Shown in pieces: positions 5,645 to 6,256 of a DNA stretch of 6,256 bases. The notes under the pieces were generated by a model that saw only the letters and a list, made by a program, of their open reading frames with translations, was not told where the DNA came from and did no database searches. Source of the stretch: Deltaproteobacteria bacterium. GTDB taxonomy: Bacteria > Desulfobacterota > Desulfobacteria > Desulfobacterales > ETH-SRB1. The stretch spans positions 1 to 6,256 of the forward strand of contig JAFDFV010000217.1 in assembly GCA_019309665.1 (NCBI GenBank), written 5' to 3'. Numbering within the stretch: position 1 is the first letter of the stretch; each line of letters begins with the position of its first letter. The translations under genes were made by a program, and so were the position numbers.

Positions 5645-5793
5645 GCGATTTTTGGGGAAGAGATGTGCTGAGATCTTGATGCATAAGGGTTTGCGAAAAC
5701 CGCAGGCATACCAGTGGATATGTTGAGGATTTTCGTGAATCCTTGATGCGCAAGAGATCAGTGCAGATCAAGCCAAAAATTGCTTAATTTAGG
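5635..5793 (+). repeat. Long-palindrome repeat element, copy 2, between tig and clpP
   Basis: This 159-bp element is in inverted orientation to the copy at 3979-4140, with about 27 substitutions and one 3-base gap in my hand alignment. Outer arms 5633-5655 and 5773-5795 pair over 23 bases. The three positions that are not Watson-Crick are all G opposite T, so they form G-U pairs in RNA of the tig-clpP sense but C-A mismatches in the antisense. Inner complementarity continues to a small apical loop near 5712-5716. In the tig-clpP message it would form a hairpin of about 160 bases. It overlaps the end of tig and finishes 14 bases before the clpP ribosome-binding site. No intrinsic terminator is evident after it. 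Confidence 0.85.
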
Positions 5794-5806
5794 TTAAAAC
5801 ATAATA

Positions 5807-5812
5807 AAGGAG
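5807..5812 (+). promoter_or_regulatory. Ribosome-binding site that decides the TTG start of clpP
   Basis: AAGGAG lies eight bases before TTG 5821. The alternative ATG at 5836 would be 23 bases away and would lose the conserved MPLIPMVIEQ start of ClpP, so TTG is the better start. Confidence 0.85.
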
Positions 5813-5820
5813 AATAGTCT

Positions 5821-6256
5821 TGCCATTAATACCCATGGTAATTGAACAAAGCAGCAGAGGAGAACGTGCCTATGATATTTACTCCAGGCTGCTCAAGGAC
5901 AGAATAATTTTTCTTGGATCACCTATGAATGATGAGATCGCAAATCTTTTAATTGCGCAGCTCCTTTTTCTTGAATCAGAGGATCCTGATAAGGATATAA
6001 ATTTTTATATAAACTCCCCCGGTGGATTGGTTACAGCCGGTTTGGCTGTATATGATACCATGCAATACATTAAACCTGATATTGCAACAGTATGTGTGGG
6101 GCAGGCTGCCAGTATGGGTGCACTTTTACTTACTGCCGGTAAAAAAGGAAAGCGTTATTCCCTGCCTAACTCGAGAATTTTAATCCACCAGCCTATGGGG
6201 GGGTTTCAGGGGCAGGCCTCGGATATTGCAATCCAGGCCAAAGAAATCCTTCGCAT
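5821..6256 (+). CDS. clpP: ATP-dependent Clp protease proteolytic subunit; 3' end outside window
   Basis: ClpP is the serine peptidase barrel that degrades substrates unfolded by ClpX or ClpA. About 145 of the usual 195-205 residues are present. The start MPLIPMVIEQ, followed by RGERAYDIYSRLLKDRIIFLG, is the standard ClpP N-terminus. NSPGG (65-69) is the oxyanion-strand glycine motif. The catalytic serine is S98 in GQAASMGA and the catalytic histidine is H123 in ILIHQP; the catalytic aspartate would be beyond the edge. The start codon is TTG, supported by AAGGAG eight bases upstream. The gene follows tig at 176 bases, a gap filled almost wholly by the palindromic element. Translation and message levels may therefore be affected by that hairpin. 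clpX and lon are the usual next genes. The identification is very secure. Confidence 0.98.

Noticed and set aside
5515..5771. Minus-strand frames across the end of tig and copy 2
   Set aside because: They are shadows of tig and the repeat element, similar to the frames over copy 1 only because the element is duplicated.
5635..5820. Intrinsic terminator between tig and clpP
   Set aside because: The hairpin is far longer than a terminator stem, and no T-run follows it (TTAAAACATAATAAAGG).
6195..6205. Run of seven G in clpP as a frameshift site
   Set aside because: The frame continues correctly into conserved ClpP residues on both sides, so it is an ordinary Met-Gly-Gly-Phe stretch.

Overview
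The window looks like a chromosomal segment of an anaerobic Desulfobacterota (deltaproteobacterial) organism, plausibly Desulfobacteraceae-like. This rests on the trigger factor (tig) - clpP order, a radical SAM gene paired with a TPR gene, moderate-to-low GC and AT-rich intergenic DNA. The taxon is an inference from gene style only, because no marker gene was compared. Layout: positions 1-2764 hold two minus-strand genes in one probable operon. The first is a cobalamin-type radical SAM protein (1481-2764). It is followed after 16 bases by a protein with an unrecognised N-terminal region, a SPASM-like cysteine cluster and C-terminal TPR repeats (1-1464, running off the left edge). A strong sigma70-like promoter lies almost on top of the radical SAM start codon and predicts a leaderless message. 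Positions 2765-3055 are non-coding and hold an imperfect 97-bp inverted repeat. Positions 3056-3790 encode an exported N-acetylmuramoyl-L-alanine amidase, also on the minus strand. Positions 3791-4327 contain no gene but are dense in structure: short direct repeats, a 162-bp long-palindrome repeat element (copy 1), the orphan 3' half of a tRNA-Leu(UAG) gene fused to that element at the anticodon loop, and a 27-bp inverted repeat around a 52-base spacer just before tig. Positions 4328-5644 encode trigger factor on the plus strand. A second, inverted copy of the palindromic element (5635-5793) lies between tig and clpP and supplies the last codons and stop of tig. clpP (5821 to the right edge) starts with TTG behind a strong ribosome-binding site. 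How it fits together: tig and clpP form the housekeeping protein-folding and proteolysis block, with clpX and lon expected beyond the right edge. The tRNA-Leu fragment upstream of tig looks like a recombination or integration scar. The minus-strand genes to its left (amidase, radical SAM, TPR) could therefore be accessory DNA that arrived next to tig, but the other junction is outside the window. The best candidates for something undescribed are the palindromic element family with its tRNA junction, and the radical SAM plus SPASM-like/TPR protein pair.
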